Part shown: positions 35,801-47,800 of the stretch, piece after piece
Numbering within the stretch: position 1 is the first letter of the stretch
Layout: the number at the start of each line of letters is the position of its first letter
Source: Adiantum capillus-veneris
Taxonomy: Eukaryota > Streptophyta > Polypodiopsida > Polypodiales > Pteridaceae
Reading direction: 5' to 3'
DNA length: 60,000 nucleotides
NCBI GenBank assembly: GCA_014529385.2
Contig: CM043954.1
Location: 98,356,747-98,416,746 of the forward strand
Translations under genes and position numbers: made by a program
The notes under the pieces: generated by a model
Databases searched by the model: none
Told to the model about the DNA's origin: nothing
Seen by the model: the letters and a program-made list of their open reading frames with translations, nothing else

Positions 35801-38800
35801 TATGCTCTTCTTCTACCACAATCATGGCTTTTCTGCGAATCATTGCAATGCCCTTTGGCACTTTCACAAATCTGATCTCTAGTTGAGGAAGCTGCTTTCT
35901 GCCTTGTGGAAAAGCCATTTGCCTTTGAAGGAGCGACTATTTCTTTGGTGTTGTTTGCTTAGAGTGCTTCCTGTTGGCACTTTTCTTAGGGTGCGTCATA
36001 TTCGCCCCTCCTCTTGCATCCGTTGCTCCACTGCAGAAGAGGATATTTGCCACTTGCTATGGGATTGTTGCATTACGAGAGACTTCCTTCGCCATGTATC
36101 GGCCTGTATGCAACTCTGCTTTCCTGGGGTTGTTTTTCACAAAAGGTTCTAGGCATTGGGCATTTTCTCGTTGACACTACGGCGTTTTGCGGTCTTCTTT
36201 ATGTGGGTTAGATGCCTTTTACAACCAAACGCCCCCCAGACCACAACCTGCGTCGTTTGGAGGTGCTTAGAGTAACCACTGCTCAGACTTCTTAATACTC
36301 CTCCCGCATAACCATTCAGGTCCGGGCCGGGAGTCACAACAACAATACTCCCCCCGTAAAATAACCACAAGGGTCCGGGCCATGAGTAAAAACAACACTT
36401 TTCAATCAGCATTTCTCACTACTCCACCCAGGAGTAAAATCACCAATCATTGAAACCAGTAAAATCACCTTGGATGGCTTAGCAGATAAATGGTACAGTC
36501 AGTTTGCAAAGAACCCACTTTACGATGTGGGCCACATTATGACAACAGTTGTGTGAAGCTTTCGGACCAGGGGACTTCCAAGAGAAGGTTCTGAATGAGT
36601 TGGCCAGCCTGATGCTCCAGCCCAATGAGAGTTTTGCAGAACTCATTACTAGAACAAAGTCTCTGGACGCCAAGCTTCCCCAACAACCAGGTGAATTTAT
36701 GGTCAAGAAGTGGGTAGAGAAGGCTCTTCGTAAGACTTCTCAACTCAGAGAAAGTCTCCGACCTGAAGCCACTCTCGAGGAGTTTGTTGCTGCTGCTACT
36801 AGGATAGAGGGGCCAAGGAAGCTTTTCAACGACTCTCCTCAGGTAGAGACTACCTCTGTACTCTTGGAAAGTCCATTTGACCCCTTGACCTCTTTACGCA
36901 GGGAACTCAAAGCTCTAAAGTTACAGTGAGCTCTTCAGGAGGAGAGATCCTTCTCTCTTAGACAGGAGAAGCCTCCACATCACAAGGCTTTGGACCACAT
37001 CAAGCGCGAGCTAGAAGAGCTCAGGTCTCGGCAAGAGACTAAGGCTTTGGTCTGGTGTAGCTCATGCCACTCTTCAGGACACCCTCCACATGAATGCCCC
37101 CTTCGGGCTTATTGCCACTTCTATGAGAAGTCTAGACATGAGGACAAGGATTGCTACTACCTAAAGGGATTGCTGCAAATACAACAAAGTCTCGTTCCTA
37201 CTCTCCAATAGGGGTTAGCACCTGCATCCAACATGTTTTCCCCCTATGGCATTCCAAACTACATGCCACCTTGTTGAATACCTCTCCTATGCAAGGTATG
37301 CCGAGCACTTTTCCCTCTCAAATTTTTTATCATGCCAATGCTCCCTCAGCCCCTCAAAGCTTCTAAGCTTCAACCTCTACCTCCATGCAGCAAGAGGAAA
37401 GACCACCTCGTCCCCCGCCTCGTCCGTCCAATCGGCAAAGGGTCTATATGGACATTACCAAAGGGGAATATGGACATTACCAAAGCAAGTATCCTTTACC
37501 TGAAGGATCTCCTCCTTGCCGACATTGACCTGAGGCTAAGGACCACTACAGTAAGGATTATCCCAAGCAAAGGGCATCCACGTCTTCGGGCCCCAATCAG
37601 AACCAGCAAGAATTCACATTTTAGAAGATCAATCTGATAGCAATGAGCACAATCCCTCAGCCGTCACCTACTACTCATGTGCTTACCCCTATGGATAGAC
37701 CATAGCAAGTGGAGGAGCCTGCTAGCATCCTCACTCGGGCACAAAGAGCAAGTCTCTGTCTCAGCCTTCCAGAAGGTCCACCTCATCCATCCCCACTTAC
37801 ACAAATGAATATACCTGCCCCAATTGACAATCCACTGGTACTAAAAGCCGACCGACCTCCATGCTATCTGATATTGATGGAGCTTTCTTGGAAGCAGTGG
37901 CTAAATTGCAATAGATCAAAGTACCAGAGGAAGCCCATATTGAAGGAGCCAAGCCTACAGTAGAAGCTATCTTGAAGAACCTCTTTCAACAAGTGTCACT
38001 TTAGGACATGCTCCGACTCGATGCAAAATTAAGAACTGACACCCTTACAGTCATTCAGTCTCTGTACCCGGGTGTTGGGCCTAGTGGTGGGCACCTCCCA
38101 GTACATCCCTCAGAGTCCTACATGATTTCCCATGCCGCTGCTCCCCTCACTGATTACAGGAGTCCTCGTCTCACTGTATCTATTCTTGGGTGCCAATTCT
38201 CCGGTGTCATCGTCGATGGTAGATCTGGCATCAATCTGATGCTTGAACTCACTATGTTGGCTTTAGGTTTGTAGCCTACCCGCCTGGTCCCTTCACAATT
38301 ACATTGGCCGACCAGAGGACTGTCTACCCATTGGGCATAGTGGACAAGGTGCCTCTGCAAGTACAAGACTTCACCTTTAGCTTGTATTTTGTTGTGGTTC
38401 GTCTCCCGCAGGTTGAGGGAGGGTTTTTTTTGCTCATCGGTAAACCATGGCCATGGCACACTAAAGCACTTCATGATTGGGGAAACGACGCCATGTGGAT
38501 ACATATACCTGGCTCCCCAATGAAAACCATTCGACTCGAAGGAGGCATGGATCCCGTAGCTCATCATAGTTCTTTGTCAGTGGCATCCAACCCCGACTTG
38601 GAGCAACCTACCCCACTTGACGGGTCCAACGAAGACCTATTGTAGTGGTTGGACGCTACCACATGATGCCATGCTATGTGGTCTCTATTCAACCGTTGCC
38701 AGAGGATACACTCTCTCCCCCTGCTCCTCCAAGTGAGACCAGTGAGCTACATCTTCCGGAACCAAGTGTGACAGTCACTCAGGATCACACTTCATGAGCC

Positions 38801-41800
38801 CCATTGATGGAAGCCATCGACCTTGGCAAACCTATAACACACCATTGAGGGGGGAAGAAATCTTCTTTGTCAGAGTTCACCACCATCTCACCTTACCCCT
38901 TAGTTTTCTCTATTTCTAACTCCCCGACCACGCAAAAGCACTCTGCTGTGTCTGAGGACTTACCCTTCGAGGAGCTTCCACCAGGATGGTTGAAAGAAGA
39001 GTATGCTGATTTTCACATCGATCAGACACCAGCCGATGATGTCTCGAAGCTCCAAGAAGTGGCACAATCTTCCTCTTTTGATGCACCCTTGCCAGCTACA
39101 CCCAGTCATAGAAGTCAATTGGGCAACCCCGACAACCCTCAACCCATCCTAATAGCCGCTTGGTTATGGGATCACCCCGCGCTATTCGATCATTTAGTCT
39201 CTTTTATGCACTCTTTTAAAGATGTTTTTGTATGGTCTTACAAGGATTTGGAAGAATTCTACCAGAATTGGGTGTCCATACTATCCCTCTGGTTCAAGGG
39301 GCTAAGCCAATTAGAGATCGAGACTACAAGCTCAACCCTAAGTATGCAAAAGCTGTCAAACTAGAGCTAGAAAAAATGCAAGAGGCACGGAATTGTACCC
39401 ATGGAGCACTCTGAGAGGTCATAGCGTCTAAGAAGCAATCCAATAAAAATCGTGTGCATGCATCGCCTGCCGTGCTCTGAACAAGCTAACAACCCCATAT
39501 GGTTTTCCCACACCCTTCATTGAATGTGTGCTCGAAGATGTGGCAGGGCACATACTTTCCAGTTTCATGGATAGGTTCAATGGCTACAATCAATTGGGCA
39601 TCCATCCTGGTAATCCCATTGAAACTGCTTTTGTGACTCGATTGGCTAATTTCATTTACACCAGAACGTCTTTTGGGCTAAAAAATACAGTACATCTCAT
39701 CTTTTATCCTCTACTCACGTATCATCTTTGCACATTCATGGACGATTTTTCAACCTTCTCCGGCGCTCAATGTTCCACCCCAGTGGAGAATCTAGAGGAG
39801 CACCTCGCTCAGGTCTCTACCATCTTTCTCAGGTGTAGAGAGGCACGCTTGAATATTAATCCAAACAAATGTCAATTTTTGGTCACTAAAGGTATGCTTT
39901 TAGGCCATGTGGTATTTGCTAAGGTTTAGTGCCGGACCTAGAAAGGATAGTAGCCATCTTGAGGATGCCTCCTCTGTCACAAGACGGGCACCACGTGCCA
40001 ATAGAAAAGAACAGACTGAACAACTTTAAGCACTTCAAATAACAACTGAACTGAAAGAGAGAGATACAACACGAGACACGGAGTGACGGAATTCCACCCC
40101 AGAGAGTATTGGCCCAAAACCTTGGCACCCCTTTCGGTATTTCTTTATATTGCATCAACACAATACAAGCCGGTACTCCAGACTCTGCACCTTCTCCAGG
40201 AGGCATGCCAGAGAATGAGCCCTAGCCTCATATTTAAAGGCCCTTGGCCTGAAAAGCAGTTACAATAAAAAGCCTTTAAAACTCAAAAGCTTCCGGTCCA
40301 AAAGCAAAGCCAAAAAGCTACCAGCGTAATTTACGAAAATTCATATAGCCTGCCACTTCATCAACCAACGCAAAACGCGGAAATCCGTACAACCTACCAC
40401 GTCATCATGTCCGTGCAATTTTTGAAAGTCTGCCACATCATCGATTTTTGCGTGTGTGCGGGTCCTGCTTTATTTTAATCCCTTTATGTCACTGGGGCCC
40501 CATCGAACAGGGTCCCCATAAGTTGGTAGGACTTCTTCTTCTTCTGCTACTTGTTCTTCTTAGGGTTTCGGCCCCTCGGCCGACATATGTAAGTTGGCCC
40601 AATTCTTTAGGCTTTGACACGTCAGCAGTTTGTGACATCTCCCCTTCTTGAAAGAGAGTAATCGCCCGCGACTACAACATATCTGCAAGCTCAAAACATT
40701 TCTGAGGGACAATCAGTTTGCTCTTTTTATTAAGGAGTTAGCTTCTCCTTTCTGCTCTTTTGATCAAGGAGTTAACTTCTCCTTTCGGTTGTTTTGATCA
40801 AGGAGTTAGCTTCTCCTTTCGTCCAGATCGAAACTCTTGATATTCCGGCGTAGTAAAATTAGCCATCACACCCAGACCGTACTGATCTTCCACGGGTGTC
40901 TTGATGCACTACAATTACATACCCAAGCAATCTCATCCAATTAGGAATATTCAGTAGTTGGCACATCATAATGCAACACAAATGCTCACATATGCATGTT
41001 ACAAGACATAGAAACATAAAGTCGCCGATGAACACTCCTCCTGCATAACCTAACAAGGTCCGGGGCCGCGAGATATTCAACGACTTCCTCATCACTCCTC
41101 CCGCATAACCTAAAAAGGTCCGGGCCGGGGGATATAGAGGCCTTTTACAACCAAACATCCCCCAGACCGCAGCCTGCGTCGTTTGGAGGTGTTGAGAGTA
41201 ACCATTGCTCAGACTTCTTAATACTCCTCCCGCATAACCATCCAGGTCCGGGCCGGGAGTCACAACAACAATTATTTTACAAGCATACAAACAAACGCTC
41301 CCCAGGCATCGGCCTGCGTCGTTTCGAGGTTCAAACAATACCAAAACGGCATTTCTCACTTCTCCCCTCGCGAGTAAAATCAATCAATGAAACCAGTATT
41401 AAAACTAGAGTCAAATATTTCAAATCGGCACCAAGACAAGTTCAAAACAGATACCATCCATTTCAAACAAAGTTTCAACAATACTTTCTCAAACAAAGTT
41501 CAAAAGTATCTAACTATAAAACAACTAGAGAGTTCATTCGAACAACCGAACTTTGAGGACAATTGGCTTGCCCTTCTGCATCATTGTGATGGTTCAGTTC
41601 CGGACCTGAAGAGTTGCATCATTCTTGTCATGCCAAGGCATGCCTAACAGAACGTCACAATTGCCCAACTTCATGATGTGGAAATCAGCTTTTCCATGAT
41701 AATCTTGAATAGTCACTGGAAGAGCACCAATGAGCGGTACTACTTTCTGAGTTTGCCCTGTGGCTAGCTCAGCTTCAATATTTCCACCCTCAGCATCATA

Positions 41801-44800
41801 ATCAAAGTGCATATTCTCTAAGAATTCTCGATGGATGAAGTTCTCTGTAGCTCCGAGGTCAAAGAAAATAAGGGCTTTGAAGCCATTGACTTTGCCATAT
41901 GCTCGACACAATTCATTTGTACTCTCAAGGCGTATGCCATAAATATCAGGAACTAGTCCAACAACGGGTCTAGCTCTCTTAGCAGGAGGTGGTGCTGGGG
42001 TTCTGTCGACCGTTGGTGCGGGCGTCGGCTCCTCTGGTCTATCAGTGCGTTTGGGACAATTAGAATGATTATTCCCTGTTTGAAATCATCCAAAGCATCG
42101 ACCTTCTTGTAGTAAGGTGTCTCATTGTTGAGGCGTCAAACGAGGCCTTTGCGGTTGATTTTAACGAGACTCTTGAGGATTTGTTCGTTGTTGCCGAGAG
42201 TTGTGGTTAGTGGCCGGAGATTCTTCTGTGGTAAACTCTAGCTTTCCCTTCATCAGTTTGTAGCCGACCGCGGCATGGTCCATAAGTTCTTGCATGGTAA
42301 AGACTTGCTTGGATAGACAATATTCCTGCAATGGTGATGGTAGTCCAATGGTGTATCGCTCACATTGGGCCTCCAAGGGAACAAATCTAAAGAAGGACAC
42401 TGGAAGATACACGTCGAGAAACCTTTGGTTATATTCGTCCATGGTTTCAGTGGCAAGCATTTTCAAGTTGCCCCACTCTGCCAAAATCCGGACTTCAAAC
42501 ATAGACGATGTAACTACGTGCAAAAACTGTCTTGAAAGCTTGCCAGGTCCTTGGAGCATGCGGTTGTGTCGCGATTTAACTCCACCACTGCGTAGCATTA
42601 TCTTTAAGAAATCCCGTTGCTCGAGACATCTTGGATTCTTCTGTATAGTGCCCTAAAGCATAGATGTTGTCGAATTGCTGTAGGAACTGCAATGCTTTCT
42701 TGCGATCTTTCACCCCGGAAAAAGTGAAAATTTTAACTGTCGTGCCACCATCTTTGAAATCTTTGGGTTGGTTAGGCGCATATCCCGGGTATGGATAATA
42801 AGGGTATCCATATGGGCTCCAACCATTGTAGCCTGGTGGCGGTGGTGGTGGAGGTGGGGGCAATGGCGGTGGCGAAGGCAGTTGCACTGGACCAGGGTCA
42901 GATGGCTGCACCATATTCCTGAACACTCCCTCGATTGGGACAGACAGCTGAGAAGGTTGTTGGTTGGAAGCTCTCGTACTTTCTGGTGCCGGAGAAGGAG
43001 GTACCACCTGGGGCATCAGAGGGGGTAACATGTAATTCAAAAATTGTTGAAAACTTTGTAGCATCGGAAGATTCTGCTAAGGATGCCGCGAAAGAATGTC
43101 GTGGAGTTCATTGAGCAAAAATTGCAAATATTTTGCTGAATCCATGAATTCGAAGTCTTGAATTCTTTATGGCTTATGCCCTGTAAGACACAACGATGAA
43201 GACGGGAGCGCGCCCGATGCGATGAAGTAAGGGTGGGAATGGCTAATAAGTCCGGGTTGGAGGGCGAAGCTACCTCAAATAAAAATTCCAATAGCTCTGA
43301 TTGCTCTTTTGTAGGACCGGTATGCTTTCAGAAAAGCACACGCCTGATGCTCTGATACCACTGTCACAAGACGGGCACAACGTGCCAATAGAAAAGAACA
43401 GACTGAATAACTTTAAGCACTTCAAATAACAACTGAACTAAAAGAGAGAGAGACAACACGTGACACGGAGTGGCAGAATTCCACCCCAGAGAGTATTGGC
43501 CCCAAACCTTGGCGCCCCTTTCGGTATTTCTTTATATTGCATCAACACAATACAAGCAAGTACTCCAGACTCTGCACCTTGTCCAGGAAGCATGCCAAAG
43601 AATGAGCCTTAGCCTCATATTTAAAGGCCCTTGGCCTGTAAAGCAGTTACAGTAAAAAGCCTTTAAAACTCAAAAGCTTTTGGTCCAAAAGCAAAGCCAA
43701 AAACCTGCCAGAGTAATTTACAAAAATCCGTACAGCCTACCACGTCATCAGCCAATGCAAAACGCGGAAATCCGTACAGCCTGCCACGTCATCATGTTAG
43801 TGCAATTTTTGAAAATCTGCCACGGCATCAATTTTTGCGTGTGTGCGGGTCCTGCTTTATTTTAATCCCTTTATGTCCATGGGGCCCCATCAGACGGGGT
43901 CCCCATAAGTTGGTAGGACTTCTTCTTCTTCTGCTACTTGTTCTTCTTAGGGTTTAGGCCCCTCGGCCGGCATATGTAAGTTGGCCCCATTCTTTAGGCT
44001 TTGACATGTCAGCAGTTTGTGACATCCTCCCATTAATCTAAAGGTGTATAGAGCTTTGTAGTCCACACAGGCTATCATCGCAGATTCATCATATGTATGC
44101 ACAGGTGACTCATGTCACAAACTGTTGACGTGTCCAGACACTGAAGAGCAGAGCCAACCTTGAGATCACGGCCGAGGGGCCTAAACAACAGAAGAAGAAG
44201 TCCTACCAACTTATGGAACCCCTCCAATGAGGCCCGAGTGACTTAAAGAAATTAAAATAAAGCAGGACCCCCACACACGCACGCAAAAAAAATGATGACG
44301 TGGCAACTGTACCGACTCTCCGTTTTGCGTTGACTGTTGACGTGGCAGTTGTACGGAATTCTGCAAAACGTGCTGGCAGCTTTTTGGCATTGCTTTTGGA
44401 CAAGAAGCTTTTGAGTTTTGAAGGCTTTTCATGTAAACTGCTTTTGGGGCCTAGGGCCTTTAAATATGAGGCCATGGGCTCATTCTTTGGCATGCTTCCA
44501 GGAGAAGGTGCAGAGACTGGAGTACCGACTTGTACTGTGTTGATACAATATAAAGAAATATCGAAAGGGGCGCCAAGGATTAGGACCAATACTCTCTAGG
44601 GTGGAATTCCACCACTCCATGTCGCGTGTCCTCTCTCTCTCTCTCTCAGTTCAGTTGTTATTGAAGTGCTAAAAGTCTGTTCAGTCTGTTCTTTTCAATT
44701 GGCACGTGGTGTCCGTCTTGTGACAGCTCAACCATTGACACGCCTGACCAGTGCTATTGTACTTTTCCAAAGGTCAAAGCCCGAAGCCGAAGCATTTGCT

Positions 44801-47800
44801 TACCTGAAAAAACGCCTCACTAAAGCACCTATTCTAGTTGCCTCTGATTGGTCTCTTACTTTTCATGTGCATACGGATGCCAAGGGAGGGGTGGGTAGGG
44901 GCGAGGGCAAGGGAGTAGGGGGTGTGAGGGGCGAGGGCAAGGGACTTAGGGGCGAGGGTGAGTGGGCATGGGGACTAGGGGCGAGGGGAAAAAATGTAGG
45001 GGGCGAGGGGGTGTGAGGGGGTGGCAGATAGCAATTATTAATCACCTATGCAAAGTATGGCCGGAAGAGTCCATGTTCCGTTGGCAGACGAGTTCCATGG
45101 TCCACTAATTGAAAGTTGAGAGGCTACAGAGCGCGGCAGTTGATGGAGAGCAAGGAGGAGGTACCATGAGCAAGAAAACTATCAAGAGAAGGGCATTCAT
45201 CAAGCAGGCCGGGCTCTGTGAAGGGAGTTCGCCAGATCCAGAGGAGAGCTTCGTTCTGGTCGTAGAAGCAGACACCACTGAGGCTGATGTTTGAAGGGGG
45301 GTGAACTCTTGTAGTGGAGATTTCTTACCGCTTCTATGCTTCTTCATAGGCTTAGGTGGCTCATTAGGTTTAGTTACTGTGGAAACATTTGAAGAGGGTG
45401 TACCTTCAGACAAAGAGTGAATAGAGACTCCATAACAAGGCATAGATTTGGTAGCCTCCAACCACTCCAGCACATCTTCGTCTGACCCTTCAGGTGTAGT
45501 AGGCTGTTCTTGTTCAGGGTTGGTTTCCATTGACAAAGAAACTTGTTGCACCACTGGATCCATACCTCCTTCTAAGAGAATGGGTTGCATCGGGGAGCCA
45601 GAAGTATGTATCCACATTGCATCGTTTCCCCAATCATGAAGTGCTTTAGTGTGATGGTCTTCCAATGAGCAAAGGAAATCCGCCCTCCACCTGGGGAAGA
45701 CGAACCACAACACAATCTAAGTTAAAAATGAAGTCTTATACCTGCAGAGGCACATTGTCCACTATGCCCACTGGGTAGACTGTCCGTTGGTCGGCCAATG
45801 TAACTGTAAAGGGAGCAGGGCAAGTAGGCTGTAGACCTAGAGCTATCATAGTGAACTCGAGCATCAGGTTGATGCCAGATCCACCATCCACTCACTCCTG
45901 AGAATTTCCGACCCAACACGGACACTGTCAGGCGAGGGCTTCTATAATCAGTGAGTGGAGCAACGGGATTGGATATCATATAGGACTCTGATGGTCGCAC
46001 TGGGAGGTGCCCGCCACTAGGACCTACTCCGGGGTAAAGTGACTGAATAACAGCAAGGTGTCACTTCTTAAATTTGCATCTAGTCGCAACATGTCATAGA
46101 GGGACACTTGTTGGAAAGTGTTCTTGAATAATGTCTCTGTTGTAAGCTTTTCTTGTTCTACTAGTGGTTTCTGTGGTACCTTGATCTTTTGTAGATCTGA
46201 AACTGCGTCCAAAAAAGCTTCATCAATGTAGGAGAGCAAAGATTTGGATTCCTTCATGGCACTGGGGGATGGCTTGTTAACAGCTGCAGGCAAGGTATCC
46301 ACTGGTGTGAGAATGTGTGGGGGAGTTGAACTTGCTGGAATGCTAAGACCGAGAGCGGCTCTCTGGGCCCGGGTGAGGACGCCCAATGGCACCTCTGCCA
46401 ACTGCGACGGCTTATTTTGAGGGGTAACCACGTGGGTAGAAGGGGGCAGCTGAGAAACGGTGCTAACTGCTATCAGATTGAGCTTGGGAAAGGCAAACTC
46501 ATTATGGCCTTGACTTGGGTTCGAAGCCGTGGCTGCACGAATTTTAGGGCAATCCTTACTGTAGTGATCCTTCGTTTCGGGGAATGACGGCAAGGAGGGG
46601 ACCCTTCTAGCAAGGAGCATTTGCGTTGGTAATGCCCATATTCCCCGCATTTGTAGCACAAAATGGGTCGATTCAAAGGACGAGTCGAAGGGCGAGGTGG
46701 TCCTTGCTCCCGGTGCATGGAGTTGGAGATAGAGGCATATGTTGTGGATGGCCACAGGAAGAAACCATGTTGGATGCAGGTGCTGGCCCTTGTTGAAGAG
46801 AAGGACCAAGACTTTTCTGTATTTGTCGCAATCCCTTGAGGTAGTAGCAGTCCTTGTCCTCATGCCCAGACTTTTCGCAGAAGTGGCACTAAACCCGAAG
46901 GGGGCATTCCTGTGGAGGGTGCCCTCGAGAGCGGCATGAGCTACACCAAACCGTAGCCTTAGTCTCTTGCTGACACTTGAGCTCTTCTAGCTCTCGCTTA
47001 ATCTGTTTCAATGCATCGTGACGTGGAGGATTCTCCTGTCTAAGAGAGAAGGACCTCTCCTCTTGAAGAGCTCGCTGTAACTTTAGGGCTTCCAGTTCCC
47101 TGCGTAAAGAAGTTAATGGATCAGCAGGACTTTCCGAAAACACAGAGGGGTTCTCTATGCGAGGGGAGTTGTTGAACAGCTTCCTAGCCCCCTCTATCCT
47201 AGTAGCAGCTGCGATGAACTCCTCCAGAGTGGCGTCGGGTCGAAGACTCTCTCTGAGTTTTTGCTGAGAAGTTTTGGGAAGCGCCTTCTCCACCCACTTC
47301 TTAACCATGAATTCACTGGGTTTTTGTTGGGGAAGCTTGGCAACCAGAGACTTGGTTTTCGTCATAAGCTCTGCAAAAGTCTCCTTTGGTTGGAGCACCA
47401 CGTTGGCCAACTCATCCAGCACCTTCTCTTGGTAGTCACCTAGCCTGAAAGCTACACACACACGCACAGAATTGTTGTCTTAAGGCTGCCCAAGTTGCAA
47501 AATGGTTCTCTACAAACTGGCTGTACCATTTGTCTGCTAAGCCATCCAAGGTGGATGGAAAGAGTACCAAATAAGCATCTTCCCTGTTAAGACCTCGACC
47601 CCTACACATAGATACAAACCTCCTTGCATGGTCGTCAGCATCTTCTCAAGAGAGTCCTTTGGAGGTAGGGAACTTGATGTTTGCCTTGGCCAAAACTCTA
47701 GCCAATACCTCCATGGCCCCTTGCTGAGCATGTTGCTCAATAGCCTGCTGTAGCAAAATAGGAGAGGGCTTTACTGGAGAAGGTGATCTGGCAGATGTGG

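Larger units (their letters stand above)
39975..44024 (-). mobile_element. Element C: complete LTR retrotransposon with gag and protease only (non-autonomous)
   Basis: Two 663-bp LTRs (39,975-40,637 and 43,362-44,024) begin TGTCACA and end TGTGACA. TCCTC on both sides is a perfect 5-bp target duplication. The minus strand holds a primer-binding site, gag, a protease-like ORF and a polypurine tract, but the 2.7-kb interior has no RT, RNase H or integrase. The element must therefore have moved with enzymes made elsewhere. It sits in the RT region of D2. Confidence 0.92.

Noticed and set aside
40859-41383. 174-aa minus-strand ORF in element C as a new protein
   Set aside because: Its repeated GYAGGV comes from DNA repeats; the rest has odd composition and no domain. 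Kept only as a repeat finding.
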